Notes: generated by a model from the letters alone, not told the origin. Positions 1 through 8,379 are shown, numbered from the stretch's first letter. The stretch is 64,000 nucleotides of DNA from Sphaerisporangium krabiense (GCF_014200435.1 NZ_JACHBR010000001.1:5398001-5462000), one strand, 5' to 3'. Numbers and translations are program-made.

Positions 1-398
1 GCGTCCAGCGCGGAGGCGATCTGGGAGAACAGCGCGTAGGCGCGGGCCACCGGCAGCGGGCCGCTCGCCTGGATCAGCCTGCGCAGGTCGGACCCCTCGA
101 CGTACCGCATGGCGATGAAGAGCAGCTCGTCGCTCTCGCCCGCCTCGTAGATCGGGATGATGTTGGGGTGGTCGATCCCGGCGACCAGGCGCGACTCGCG
201 CACGAACCTGTCGCGGAAGCGCTGGTCCTGGGAGAGCTGCGGCGCCAGGACCTTCAGCGCGACCGTGCGGCCGAGGCGCTGGTCGCGGGCGCGGAAGACC
301 GTGGCCATGCCGCCGCGGCCGATCACGGCCTCCACGAGGTAGTCGGCCACCTGCCCGCCGACCAGCGGCGGCATCGAGAATGCTGGATCGCTGCTCAT
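1..398 (-). CDS. Serine/threonine protein kinase, N-terminal part (cut by window edge)
   Basis: Reading on the minus strand from the ATG at 398 gives MSSDPAFSMPPLVGGQVADY and then a clear PknB-type kinase N-lobe: glycine loop GRGGMATVF, the ATP-anchoring lysine in TVALKVLAP, the helix-C glutamate region RFVRESRLVAG, and the hinge-side IAMRYVEGSDL. The catalytic loop and everything after it lie outside the window. It starts 22 bases after the stop of the membrane pseudo-protease gene, so the two are probably one transcript. Such Hanks-type kinases phosphorylate Ser/Thr of regulatory partners; the substrate here is unknown. I see no strong ribosome site in front of the ATG, which may mean translational coupling. 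Confidence 0.9.
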   Translation of the reverse strand, partial: MSSDPAFSMPPLVGGQVADYLVEAVIGRGGMATVFRARDQRLGRTVALKVLAPQLSQDQRFRDRFVRESRLVAGIDHPNIIPIYEAGESDELLFIAMRYVEGSDLRRLIQASGPLPVARAYALFSQIASALD

Positions 399-420
399 GC
401 GTTCCCCGGGACTGCCTTTC

Positions 421-1836
421 TCATCGGTCGGACGGGTTGCCGCAGAAGCCGCAGAAGCGGTGCGCCTGGCCGAGGCGCATGCCGCACTGCGTGCAGAACC
501 GCGTCTGCCCGGGGTCGGTCGCGGTGGGAGGGGCCCCCTGCCCCTCGCCCGCGGTGACGTGGATCGCCTGCGTGCCCTGCGCGGGCCGGGCGAAGGCGGC
601 GGTCACGGCGTCCGGCGGCCGTTCCTCCGGCGCGGAGGCGCCCTGCCGTCTGCGGCGCAGCAGCAGGGGCGCGGCCACCGCGACCACCACGCCCACGGCG
701 ACCACGCCGATGGCGGCGGGCAGCATGGGCGGCACGCCGGTGCCGCTCTTGGCGGGCGCGCTCGCGGCCGGGCGGGTGGTGGGCGCGGTGCGGTTGGCGC
801 GGGCGACGCGCAGGTGGTCCTGGGCGACGGCGTGGTCGGGCCGCAACCGCAGCACCTGCTCCAGCACGGGGATCGCCGTGGTGTAGGCCTTGTTGTGGAA
901 GGAGCCGAGCGCGGTCTCGTAGACGGTGTCCACCGGCCCCCTGCGCGCGGTGACGCCCGCGGCGACCAGGGCCGCGCGCACGTCCTCCACGGGCGTCAGC
1001 GTCTGGACGCCGTCGCCGCCGGTGATCAGGCCCACGACCTCGCTCCTGGCGTCGTCGACCACCGCCGCGCCGTTGCCGTCGTCGTCGAGGAAGGCGTCGA
1101 GCTTGTCGCGCTCTGCGGCCTTGAAGGTGCGCCCGCCGGGCGGGTCGAGGTGGGCGGTCTGCAGCTTGGGCGGCGCCTTGGCGCTCGGGCGGGACGGCAG
1201 CCCGGCGACGTCCACGGACTCGACCCCGCTCGCGAGGGTGGTGCCGAGCGGGACCGTCGGCAGCGTGCCGTCCTCGGCGCCCTTGGTGATCTTCAGCACG
1301 GCCGGGGCGCCCGCCGAGGAGCCCGGGTGCAGCAGGTCGGCCGGGTACCCCTCCGGCGCCGGAGGGTCGGCGTACGGGAAGACGGTGATCTTGGTGGTGA
1401 CCGTGGCCAGGCAGATCGAGTCGCGGCCCTGCGGCGGGTAGCAGGCGCGCAGCCGGCCGTCGAGGTCGGGGTCGTCCAGCCGGTGCTTGTCGAAGTCGGC
1501 GGGCACCTTGACCTTGAAGTACTCCGCGAAGACCCGGTTGGCGGCGTAGACCAGCGGGTCGCGGCCGGCCTGGACGACGCCGGTGGCGGTGACCACGACG
1601 CCGTCGGGGGTGACGGTGAAGCCGCTGCCCTCGCCGACCGGGATCTCGTACTCGCGGGCGAAGTTGCGGATCTTGCCGCGGTCGTCGGAGAGGTTGATCG
1701 AGACGCGGGCGCGGGCCTCGACGCGGACCGTTCCTGGGGTCACGCGGTCGGTGGAGCCGCTGGGGTGCGGGTGCATGGTGAGGCCGAGCGACGCGACGAC
1801 GCCTAACCCCGCGAGTAGGTGGTGCGGGCGGGGCAT
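421..1836 (-). CDS. Membrane-anchored trypsin-like pseudo-protease with TPR and zinc ribbon
   Basis: About 471 residues. The ATG at 1836 is preferred over the upstream GTG/ATG options because CAGGAGG lies seven bases before it and the protein then begins with a signal-like segment (MPRPHHLLAGLGVVASLGLT). The exported half resembles a trypsin/DegP-like fold (GSGFTVTPDGVVVTATGVV), but the usual catalytic His is replaced (TATGV instead of TAAHV) and the GNSGGP serine motif reads GNGAA, so it is probably not a protease. A TPR-like stretch (YETALGSFHNKAYTTAIPVLEQVL) follows, then one transmembrane helix near residues 365-390, and a cytoplasmic tail ending in a CTQC...CGFC zinc ribbon. The next gene is a Ser/Thr kinase, so I infer that it passes an outside signal to the kinase or scaffolds it. 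Confidence 0.8.
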   Translation of the reverse strand: MPRPHHLLAGLGVVASLGLTMHPHPSGSTDRVTPGTVRVEARARVSINLSDDRGKIRNFAREYEIPVGEGSGFTVTPDGVVVTATGVVQAGRDPLVYAANRVFAEYFKVKVPADFDKHRLDDPDLDGRLRACYPPQGRDSICLATVTTKITVFPYADPPAPEGYPADLLHPGSSAGAPAVLKITKGAEDGTLPTVPLGTTLASGVESVDVAGLPSRPSAKAPPKLQTAHLDPPGGRTFKAAERDKLDAFLDDDGNGAAVVDDARSEVVGLITGGDGVQTLTPVEDVRAALVAAGVTARRGPVDTVYETALGSFHNKAYTTAIPVLEQVLRLRPDHAVAQDHLRVARANRTAPTTRPAASAPAKSGTGVPPMLPAAIGVVAVGVVVAVAAPLLLRRRRQGASAPEERPPDAVTAAFARPAQGTQAIHVTAGEGQGAPPTATDPGQTRFCTQCGMRLGQAHRFCGFCGNPSDR

Positions 1837-2131
1837 TACCGCCTCCTGATTCAGGACCGTGGGTGACTCCAGGGTCGCAGTGCGGAGGGCGGCGTTCAAG
1901 GCGGATACGGCCCCCGTCACGCACTTGCAATCGCTCGTTGAACGATCTGCGACAGCGCCAATGATCTAGGGGTCACTTGAAGCCCGCTTGTGGACCGCTT
2001 GCGAGGCGGCCGTCCGGCATGGTGGCGGGCGCGAAGGGGCGTTAGGGTCCAGGCCAGGGAGGTGCGGAGCGCCACGGGCCGGAGCCGGGCCCGGCGGGCC
2101 GCGCCGCGGACCCGACCGGAAGGAGCCCCGC

Positions 2132-2800
2132 ATGTCCATCCGCGTCGTCGTGGCCGACGACCAGGCCATGGTGCGCGCCGGGTTGCGCATGGTCCTGGAG
2201 TCCGAGCCGGGCATGCAGGTCGTCGGCGAGGCCGCCGACGGCGCCGAGGCCGTCGCGCTGGCCCGCCGGCTGCGCCCCGACGTCGTCCTCATGGACATCA
2301 CGATGCCCGTCATGGACGGCCTGACCGCCACCGGGCGCATCCTCGCCGCGGCGGACGACCCGCCGAAGGTCGTCGTGCTGACGACCTTCGACACCGACGA
2401 GAACCTGTACGCCGCGCTGCGGGCCGGGGCGAGCGGCTTCCTGCTGAAGGTGTCGCCGCCCGAGCAGCTCGTGGAGGCCGTCCGGGTGGTCGCCGCCGGT
2501 GACGGCCTGCTGGACCCGGCGGTCGTCACCCGCGTCATCGCCACCTTCGCCGGCCGGCCCGAGCCGGTGCGGCCGCCGGCGCTGGACGAGCTGACCCCGA
2601 GGGAGCTGGAGGTCCTGCGCCACCTGGCCCGCGGCCTCACCAACGCCGAGATCGCCGCGGAGCTGTTCGTCGGCGAGGCCACCGTGAAGACCCATGTCGC
2701 CCGCGTCCTGATGAAGCTGCGCCTGCGCGACCGCGCTCAGGCGGTGGTGTTCGCGTACGAGTCGGGCGTGGTGCGGCCGGGCGCGGCCTGGACGGGGTAG
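2132..2800 (+). CDS. NarL/FixJ-family response regulator
   Basis: 222 residues. The receiver domain (about 1-120) has the acidic pair in VVADDQ, the phospho-acceptor Asp in VVLMDITMP, the conserved Thr in VLTTF and the Lys in FLLKVSP. The C-terminal LuxR helix-turn-helix (about 150-212) is intact: LTPRELEVLRHLARG...EATVKTHVARVLMKL. Start ATG 2132 has AAGGAG at 2120-2125. There is no histidine kinase beside it, so it is an orphan regulator here. Its receiver and HTH are closely similar to the C-terminal part of the SARP fusion at 45796-47262. The last 64 bases overlap the convergent membrane-protein gene. Confidence 0.93.
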   Translation: MSIRVVVADDQAMVRAGLRMVLESEPGMQVVGEAADGAEAVALARRLRPDVVLMDITMPVMDGLTATGRILAAADDPPKVVVLTTFDTDENLYAALRAGASGFLLKVSPPEQLVEAVRVVAAGDGLLDPAVVTRVIATFAGRPEPVRPPALDELTPRELEVLRHLARGLTNAEIAAELFVGEATVKTHVARVLMKLRLRDRAQAVVFAYESGVVRPGAAWTG

Positions 2801-3459
2801 TACTCGGCCCAGCGGGCGTCGCCCATGCGCAGCACCTTGAGCCCGAGGTAACCGAGCACGATCAGGTTGCCGCCGCTCCAGAGCAGGCTGATCGGGCCGT
2901 ACTCGGTGATGTACGGGGACCCCCAGGCCACCACGCCCAGCACGAGCGTCCACCAGTGGGCGAACCCGCCGCGCCACAGGGCGACGAGCAGCAGCATCAG
3001 GCCGATCGGGCCGAAGAACACCCACGGCATCTGGAAGGCGAACACGACGCCGGGCAGGTCGTAGACGGCCTCGAACATCTTGCCGGCCTGGTCGGGCGGG
3101 TAGTGCTGCCCGAAGTACCACTCGACGGGGTCGCCCATCAGCAGCGCCGAGATGCTGACGAAGCCGAGGACGGTGAGCGCGCCGGCGATGTGGCCGAGCA
3201 GGACCGCGCGCTTGCGCAGCACGTGCAGCAGGCCGATGACGGCGATCGGGAGCAGCACCCAGCTCCAGTGGTAGAGCGCGGACTGGAGCTGGGCCATGGC
3301 GGGGTTGTCGCCGAAGCTGACGGTCTCGCGGGAGTCGCCCCAGGTGCCGGGGTCGACGAGGGTGGCGGTGAGCTGGAAGGCGCCGGAAAGGATCAGGCCG
3401 GCGCCCGTCGCGAACCTGCGGAAGCCGATCGAGTCGGACAGTCGCGGCATGACGTTCAT
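2737..3459 (-). CDS. Integral membrane protein of unknown function
   Basis: 240 residues with about five or six hydrophobic segments, for example TGAGLILSGAFQLTATLV, WSWVLLPIAVIGLLHVL, IAGALTVLGFVSISALLM, VFFGPIGLMLLLVALW and WTLVLGVVAWGSPYI. No catalytic motif was recognised and I cannot name a family with confidence. Start ATG 3459 (MNVMPRLSD) is chosen because it is the first start that leads directly into the membrane part. The 3' end runs 64 bases into the end of the response-regulator gene on the other strand. A strong GC hairpin lies just upstream of its start (3478-3512). Confidence 0.75.
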   Translation of the reverse strand: MNVMPRLSDSIGFRRFATGAGLILSGAFQLTATLVDPGTWGDSRETVSFGDNPAMAQLQSALYHWSWVLLPIAVIGLLHVLRKRAVLLGHIAGALTVLGFVSISALLMGDPVEWYFGQHYPPDQAGKMFEAVYDLPGVVFAFQMPWVFFGPIGLMLLLVALWRGGFAHWWTLVLGVVAWGSPYITEYGPISLLWSGGNLIVLGYLGLKVLRMGDARWAEYYPVQAAPGRTTPDSYANTTA

Positions 3460-3800
3460 CGTGCTTTCTCGGGCGGTGGGGACGGTGGCCCGATGAAGGG
3501 CCCACCGTCCCCGGGCGGGGGCACGGTGCTCTTCACCGTGTCGGACAGGACGCTACGGGGGCGGCGCCGGGCGGCGCGTCCGCCGGGCGGGTGATCCGCC
3601 GTCCCCCGCGGGGCGGAAAAGTCCGAGCCCGTGCCGTAAGCCGCGAGCCCCGTCGCCGCAGGGGTTTCCGCGCCGGCGGGTCCGGTGGAGAGCGGCCACT
3701 GGGGCGACAGGTTTCCCGCGAGGAGCCATGATGTGTGTATATTTTTCGTATAGATCCCAGCGTTGCTGGAGAAATTACGCTAGCGAAGGGATGGGATGGC
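3460..3800. other. Divergent intergenic region with promoters
   Basis: 341 bases between the membrane-protein gene (minus) and the DUF6421 operon (plus). The left part holds the hairpin at 3478-3512. The right part drops sharply in GC (3725-3790) and contains TATAGA (3749-3754), a good -10 for the operon, followed by the small dyad CCAGC-GTT-GCTGG (3757-3769), which would lie around the transcription start and could be an operator. I see no credible gene. Confidence 0.55.
3478..3512. other. GC-rich hairpin just upstream of a start codon
   Basis: GGGGACGGTGG (3478-3488) pairs with CCACCGTCCCC (3502-3512); three further C-G pairs extend the stem inside, past a one-base bulge. It lies 19 bases upstream of the membrane-protein start at 3459, within its likely 5' leader. 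No U-tract follows in either direction, so it looks more like a leader structure than a terminator. Confidence 0.5.
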
Positions 3801-5873
3801 ATGAGGGCTTTCCCGCGGGTGCTGTTCGACGAGGCGCACAACGAGTCGTGGACGATCCGGCGCGAGGTCGCCGAGACGATGAACCCGGCTCATCCCGACG
3901 ACAACAGCTACGCCCGCGCGGCGGAGGTCCTGCGCCGTCTCGGACACACCGTCGCCGCGCACACCGAGGGCCCGGTCACGCCCGCCCTGCTGGCCGGCCA
4001 CGACGTGTTCGTCATCGCCCACCCCTCCGGCGACCGCTGGGAGCGCACCGTCGGGCGCGGCAGCCCCGCGCTGCCCGTCGAGGAGATCGACGCCATCGAG
4101 CGGTACGTCGCGGGCGGCGGCGGCCTGATCGTCCTGGCCGAGTGCGAGCAGGAGAAGTACGGCAACAACCTCGCCGACCTGCTCGCCCGCTTCGGCGTGG
4201 GGATCGAGCACACCACCGTGCAGGATCCGGCCAACCGCCACAACGGCGTCGCCACCTGGGTGCTCGGCCGCCCGGTCGCTACCGAGGGGGAGGACCTCAC
4301 GGCCGGGGCGCGCGAGGCGTGCTTCTACCGCGCGGGCGTGCTCACCCCGCCCGCCGGCGCCGCCGTCCTGTTCGAGACCTCGCCCGTCGCCGACCCCGCC
4401 GGCCGCCCGCTGGCCGTGGCGCTGCGGCACGGGCAGGGGCGCGTGGTGGTGTTCGCCGACTCCGACCTGTTCGGCGACGACTCCATCGGCGACCTCCGGC
4501 ACGCCCGCCTGTGGGGCAACGTCGTCACCTGGGCGGCCCGCGTCCCCGAGGCCGCCGGCGCGCGCGGCGCCGCGGACCCCGGCGTGGCCGCGCTCACCGA
4601 GGCGCTCAAGCGCGCCGTCGAGGAGCTGCGCCCGCTCACCGCCAAGGACGGCTCCATCGAGGACGCCGCCGCGGCCGCCCCGATCGTGGACCGCGTCGTG
4701 GCAGGGGTCGAGAAGCTCGCCCCGAACTACCCCCACGACGCCGAGTACCTCGCCGCCGTGCTCGCCGACCTGCGCAGGTGGCGGGCGGAGGGCTTCGGCA
4801 AGCCCGACTTCCTCGACTCGCTCAACGCCTTCCACCCCGACGCCCAGCGCGTCGACGGCCTGGAGCACCTGGTCGTCTTCCCGATGTACACCCAGAACGG
4901 CAACCCGAACCGCAACCTGGAGGCGGTCTGGATCCGCACGGTGTGGCCGGGCTGGCTGGCCGACCTGGAGCGCGAGCGCTACGACAACCCCATGTTCGTC
5001 CCGATCGAGTTCGTCGACTTCACCGACGGGTACGACACCAACTCCGCCGTGCTGTTCCCCGAGACCGTCGCCGTGCGGGAGGTCCCGCCGCGGTTCACCT
5101 GGGGCGCCATCTTCTGTGACCGCGAGGCCGCCCGCTTCCGCGCCGTCAGCCGCGCCGCCGCCGACACGCTCAAGCTGGCGCTCCCGCCGGACGCCGCCCG
5201 CCTCCTGGAGAGCCAGGAGCTGGCCCAGGACACCTTCGTGCTCTGGGACCTGGTGCACGACAGGACCCACAGCCACGGCGACCTGCCCTTCGACCCGTTC
5301 ATGATCAAGCAGCGCATGCCGTACTGGCTGTACTCGCTGGAGGAGCTGCGCTGCGACCTGACGGCCTTCGGCGAGGCGGTGAAGCTGGAGGAGGAGGGCG
5401 TGCCGCACGCCCGGTACGTCCAGTACGCCATCCTGTTCGACCGGCTGTTCCGCTTCCCGATCACCGGCGACCGGGTGCGCAACTACGACGGGCTCGGCGG
5501 GCAGCTCCTGTTCGCCTACCTGCACCGCAACGACATCGTGCGCTGGACCGACAACAGGCTCGCCGTCGACTGGGACCGCGTCGCGGACGGCGTCGCCGAC
5601 CTGCGCGGCGAGGTCGAGAAGCTCTACCGCGACGGCATCGACCGCTCCAAGCTGGCGCACTGGCTCGCCGCGCACCAGCTCGTCGCCGCCTACGTCGCCC
5701 CGCACCCGGCCTCGGTGTGGCACCAGGGCGTGGAGGCCCTGCCCGTCGAGGGCTTCCCGAAGGCGGTCGTGGACGCGGTCCTGCCCGACGAGTTCCCCCT
5801 GAGCATGTTCTACGAGGCCCTGCGCCGTAAGCTGTCCGGCGTCGTCGAGGCCACGAAGGGAATCCGCGGGTGA
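3801..5873 (+). CDS. Fusion of an amidotransferase-like domain to a DUF6421-type protein
   Basis: 690 residues. Residues 1 to about 225 look like a class I glutamine-amidotransferase/ThuA-type fold used as a binding domain: VLFDEAHNESW, VAAHTEGPVTPALLAGHDVFVIAHPSG, YVAGGGGLIVLAEC, then DSDLFGDDSIGDL; no nucleophile elbow is obvious. The remainder (about 240-690) resembles the large actinobacterial family I know as DUF6421, including LVHDRTHSHGDLPFD near residue 484, whose His/Asp cluster could bind metal. Start ATG 3801 is chosen for GAAGGGA at 3785-3791; an upstream in-frame ATG at 3735 lacks a site. The stop overlaps the SDR start by four bases (GTGA). The fusion suggests that sensing or binding by the first domain feeds the second. 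The chemistry is unknown. Confidence 0.8.
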   Translation: MRAFPRVLFDEAHNESWTIRREVAETMNPAHPDDNSYARAAEVLRRLGHTVAAHTEGPVTPALLAGHDVFVIAHPSGDRWERTVGRGSPALPVEEIDAIERYVAGGGGLIVLAECEQEKYGNNLADLLARFGVGIEHTTVQDPANRHNGVATWVLGRPVATEGEDLTAGAREACFYRAGVLTPPAGAAVLFETSPVADPAGRPLAVALRHGQGRVVVFADSDLFGDDSIGDLRHARLWGNVVTWAARVPEAAGARGAADPGVAALTEALKRAVEELRPLTAKDGSIEDAAAAAPIVDRVVAGVEKLAPNYPHDAEYLAAVLADLRRWRAEGFGKPDFLDSLNAFHPDAQRVDGLEHLVVFPMYTQNGNPNRNLEAVWIRTVWPGWLADLERERYDNPMFVPIEFVDFTDGYDTNSAVLFPETVAVREVPPRFTWGAIFCDREAARFRAVSRAAADTLKLALPPDAARLLESQELAQDTFVLWDLVHDRTHSHGDLPFDPFMIKQRMPYWLYSLEELRCDLTAFGEAVKLEEEGVPHARYVQYAILFDRLFRFPITGDRVRNYDGLGGQLLFAYLHRNDIVRWTDNRLAVDWDRVADGVADLRGEVEKLYRDGIDRSKLAHWLAAHQLVAAYVAPHPASVWHQGVEALPVEGFPKAVVDAVLPDEFPLSMFYEALRRKLSGVVEATKGIRG

Positions 5874-6580
5874 GCACCACTGAGCAGGCAGGCGCGCAGG
5901 CAGGACCGTACGGACTGCCCGGCACGTCCGGCCGGGTCGTCGTCGTCACGGGCGCGGGCGGCCCCACCGGTGAGGCCGTCGCCGCCCGCCTCGCCGCCCG
6001 CGGCGACACCGTGATCGGCGCCGGGCTGGACGAGGCCCCCGGCGTCCACGCCGTCGACCTCGCCGACCCCGAGGCCGTGCGCGCGTTCGCCGCGCGCGTG
6101 GCCGAGGAGCACGGGCGGGCCGACGGCGTCGTCCACCTGGTCGGCGGCTGGCGGGGGTCCAAGACCTTCGCCGAGACCGACCTCGCCGACTGGGACTTCC
6201 TGCACCGGCAGCTCGTCCGCACCCTCCAGAACGTCACGCTCGCCTTCGAGCCGCTGCTGCGCGACAGCCCCGGCTCCCGGTTCGCCATCGTCTCGGCCAC
6301 GGCCGCCGCGCGCCCCACCCAGGGCAACGCGGCCTACGCCACGGCCAAGGCCGCCGCCGAGGCGTGGACGCTGGCGTTCGCCGACGCGCTGCGCGACACG
6401 CCCGCCGCGGCCACCATCCTGGTGGTCAAGGCCCTGGTGAACGACGCCATGCGCGCCGCGAGCCCCGAACGGAGATTCCCCGGCTTCACCGACGTCAAGG
6501 ACCTGGCCGAGGCCGTCGCCGCCCTGTGGGACCGCCCGGCCGGCGAGGTCAACGGCCTGCGATGGGACCTCACCTCGTGA
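5870..6580 (+). CDS. SDR-family NAD(P)-dependent oxidoreductase
   Basis: 236 residues. It has the Rossmann nucleotide motif VVVVTGAGGPTGEAVAARL near residue 23, the VHLVGGW segment replacing the usual NNAG, a serine in IVSATAAARP, and the catalytic YxxxK pair in AAYATAKAA. The fold is a classical short-chain dehydrogenase; the substrate cannot be told. The GTG start at 5870 overlaps the upstream stop (GTGA), and AAGGGA lies 9-14 bases upstream, so translation is coupled to the DUF6421 fusion gene. It also overlaps the threonine aldolase gene by four bases. I infer that the three proteins act on one pathway, perhaps on a hydroxy-amino acid or its ketone. Confidence 0.88.
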   Translation: MSTTEQAGAQAGPYGLPGTSGRVVVVTGAGGPTGEAVAARLAARGDTVIGAGLDEAPGVHAVDLADPEAVRAFAARVAEEHGRADGVVHLVGGWRGSKTFAETDLADWDFLHRQLVRTLQNVTLAFEPLLRDSPGSRFAIVSATAAARPTQGNAAYATAKAAAEAWTLAFADALRDTPAAATILVVKALVNDAMRAASPERRFPGFTDVKDLAEAVAALWDRPAGEVNGLRWDLTS

Positions 6581-7638
6581 CCCAGGCGCGACGGCACCAC
6601 GATCCCGCGGTCAAGGGCTTCGCCAGCGACAACTACGCGGGCGTCCACCCGGAGGTCCTGGAGGCGCTGGCCCTCGCCAACGGCGGCCACCAGGTCGCCT
6701 ACGGCGAGGACGCCTACACCGCCCACCTGCAGGAGGTCTTCCGGCGGCACTTCGGGGAGCGGGCCGAGGCGTGGCCGGTGTTCAACGGCACCGGCGCCAA
6801 CGTCGTCGGCCTGCGCGCGATGACCGCCCCCTGGGAGGCCGTCGTCTGCGCGGAGACCGCCCACGTCAACACCGACGAGGGCGGGGCGCCCGAGCGCACG
6901 GCCGGGCTCAAGCTGCTCACCGTCCCGACCCCCGACGGCAAGCTCACCCCGGCCCTGATCGACCGCCAGGCGTGGGGCTTCGGCGACGAGCACCGCGCCC
7001 AGCCGCGCGTGGTGTCGATCTCCCAGAGCACCGAGCTCGGCACGCTCTACACGCCCGAGGAGATCGCCGCCGTCGCCGTGCACTGCCACGACCTCGGCAT
7101 GCTGCTCCACCTGGACGGGGCCCGCCTGACCAACGCCGCCGCCGCCCTGGACGTGCCGCTGCGCGCGCTCACCACCGACGCCGGCGTGGACGTGCTGTCC
7201 TTCGGCGGCACCAAGGCCGGCTTGATGTTCGGCGAGGTCGTGGTCGTGCTCGACCCCGCGGCCGTGCGGGGGCTGGTCTACCTGCGCAAGACCGCGATGC
7301 AGCTCGCCTCGAAGATGCGCTTCGTCTCGGTGCAGTTCGAGGCGCTGCTCGCGGGCGACCTGTGGCTGCGCAACGCGAGGAACGCCAACGCCATGGCGGC
7401 CCGGCTGGCGGCGGCCGTGCGCGAGGTGCCCGGGGTGACCGTCACCCGGGAGGTCCGGGCCAACGCCGTCTTCGCCGTGCTGCCGCGCGACGTCGCCGAC
7501 CGCCTGCGCAAGCGCTTCCGCTTCTACACCTGGGACGAGTCCACGGGCGAGGTGCGCTGGATGACCGCCTTCGACACCACCGAGGCGGACGTGGACGCCT
7601 TCGCCGCCGCGCTCGCCGAGGAGATGGCCCAGCGCTGA
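6577..7638 (+). CDS. Low-specificity L-threonine aldolase family (PLP enzyme)
   Basis: About 353 residues. It opens with the family signature FASDNYAGVHPEVLEAL and has HLDGARLTNAA, the aspartate/arginine region around the cofactor, and the PLP-binding lysine in LSFGGTKAGLMFGE. These enzymes split threonine or allo-threonine to glycine and acetaldehyde, or act on other beta-hydroxy amino acids. The GTG at 6577 gives a GTGA overlap with the SDR stop, the same arrangement as the junction before it; an ATG at 6562 is an alternative. It is the last gene of the operon and faces the DUF305 gene. Its partner genes suggest a specialised substrate rather than bulk threonine breakdown. Confidence 0.9.
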   Translation: MTQARRHHDPAVKGFASDNYAGVHPEVLEALALANGGHQVAYGEDAYTAHLQEVFRRHFGERAEAWPVFNGTGANVVGLRAMTAPWEAVVCAETAHVNTDEGGAPERTAGLKLLTVPTPDGKLTPALIDRQAWGFGDEHRAQPRVVSISQSTELGTLYTPEEIAAVAVHCHDLGMLLHLDGARLTNAAAALDVPLRALTTDAGVDVLSFGGTKAGLMFGEVVVVLDPAAVRGLVYLRKTAMQLASKMRFVSVQFEALLAGDLWLRNARNANAMAARLAAAVREVPGVTVTREVRANAVFAVLPRDVADRLRKRFRFYTWDESTGEVRWMTAFDTTEADVDAFAAALAEEMAQR

Positions 7639-7657
7639 GAGCGCCCCCGGCCCGTGG

Positions 7658-8284
7658 TCAGTTGAGGATCGAGGGGTACGGCTTGGCGCCGCGCGCCTGG
7701 AGCAGGTCGGTCATGTAGTTGATCTCGCTGTCCTGGGTGTCCACGATGCTCTGCGCGATCGTGCGGACCTCGGGACGCTTGGACAGGTTCAGCGCGGCCC
7801 TGGCCATCTGCACGCCGCCCTCGTGGTGACGGATCATGAGCTGCAGGAACAGGATCTCGGCGTCCTTGCCCCCGGCGGCCTGCAGCTTCTTCATCTCCTG
7901 GTCGCTCGCCATGCCCGGCATCGTGGCGGGCGTGCCGGGCGCCGCGTGCCCGTGGCCGGCCATCCACGCCATCGACGGCCTGGTGGTCGCCTGGGTCAGG
8001 CCCCACTGCTGGAGCCATCCCATGAAGATGCCGCGCTGGGCCGTCTGCGTGGTGATGATGTCGTAGGTCAGGCCCCGCAGTGCCGTGTCCTTGGTCTTGT
8101 CGTCCACCGCGAAGCTCATCTCCGCCGCCTGCGCGTGGTGGACCGCCATGTCGCGGGCGAACCCCGCCTCGGCGGAGGCGTCTCCGGGGGGGCCGGACCT
8201 GCCCGTGATCAGCAGCATCGCCGCGACCGTGGCGAGGCAGGTGATGACCGCCACGAGGATCACACGCGTTCGTATGGTTGCCAT
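7658..8284 (-). CDS. DUF305 secreted or membrane-anchored protein
   Basis: 208 residues. An N-terminal hydrophobic segment (RVILVAVITCLATVAAMLLI) acts as signal anchor. Two copies of the DUF305 histidine motif follow: FARDMAVHHAQAAEM and LQLMIRHHEGGVQMA, with a methionine- and histidine-rich linker (WMAGHGHAAPGTPATMPGM) between them. Family members are ferritin-like four-helix proteins, often found beside copper or DUF3105 genes; metal binding is plausible from the His/Met content. It is divergent from the DUF3105 gene over a 121-base region with two small palindromes, so the pair is probably co-regulated. Confidence 0.9.
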   Translation of the reverse strand: MATIRTRVILVAVITCLATVAAMLLITGRSGPPGDASAEAGFARDMAVHHAQAAEMSFAVDDKTKDTALRGLTYDIITTQTAQRGIFMGWLQQWGLTQATTRPSMAWMAGHGHAAPGTPATMPGMASDQEMKKLQAAGGKDAEILFLQLMIRHHEGGVQMARAALNLSKRPEVRTIAQSIVDTQDSEINYMTDLLQARGAKPYPSILN

Positions 8285-8310
8285 TGCCAGCCAGAGTAGT
8301 GATTGTCAGG

Positions 8311-8379
8311 GCGCTTGAGCGCAAACCTTATTACCCACCCACTATCCTCCACATAAGTATCGGAGCTTGAGCATTCAAG
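8311..8379. promoter_or_regulatory. Two small palindromes between the divergent DUF305 and DUF3105 genes
   Basis: GCGCT-TG-AGCGC lies at 8311-8322 and CTTGA-GCAT-TCAAG at 8366-8379, within an AT-richer pocket (8322-8365) that should hold both promoters. They are candidate operator sites for a shared regulator, which is not evident nearby. Confidence 0.4.

Noticed and set aside
395-1930. Long Arg/Pro/Gly-rich frames on both strands over the pseudo-protease gene
   Set aside because: They are frame shadows of the gene at 421-1836, caused by GC-rich third positions, with no domain or ribosome site.
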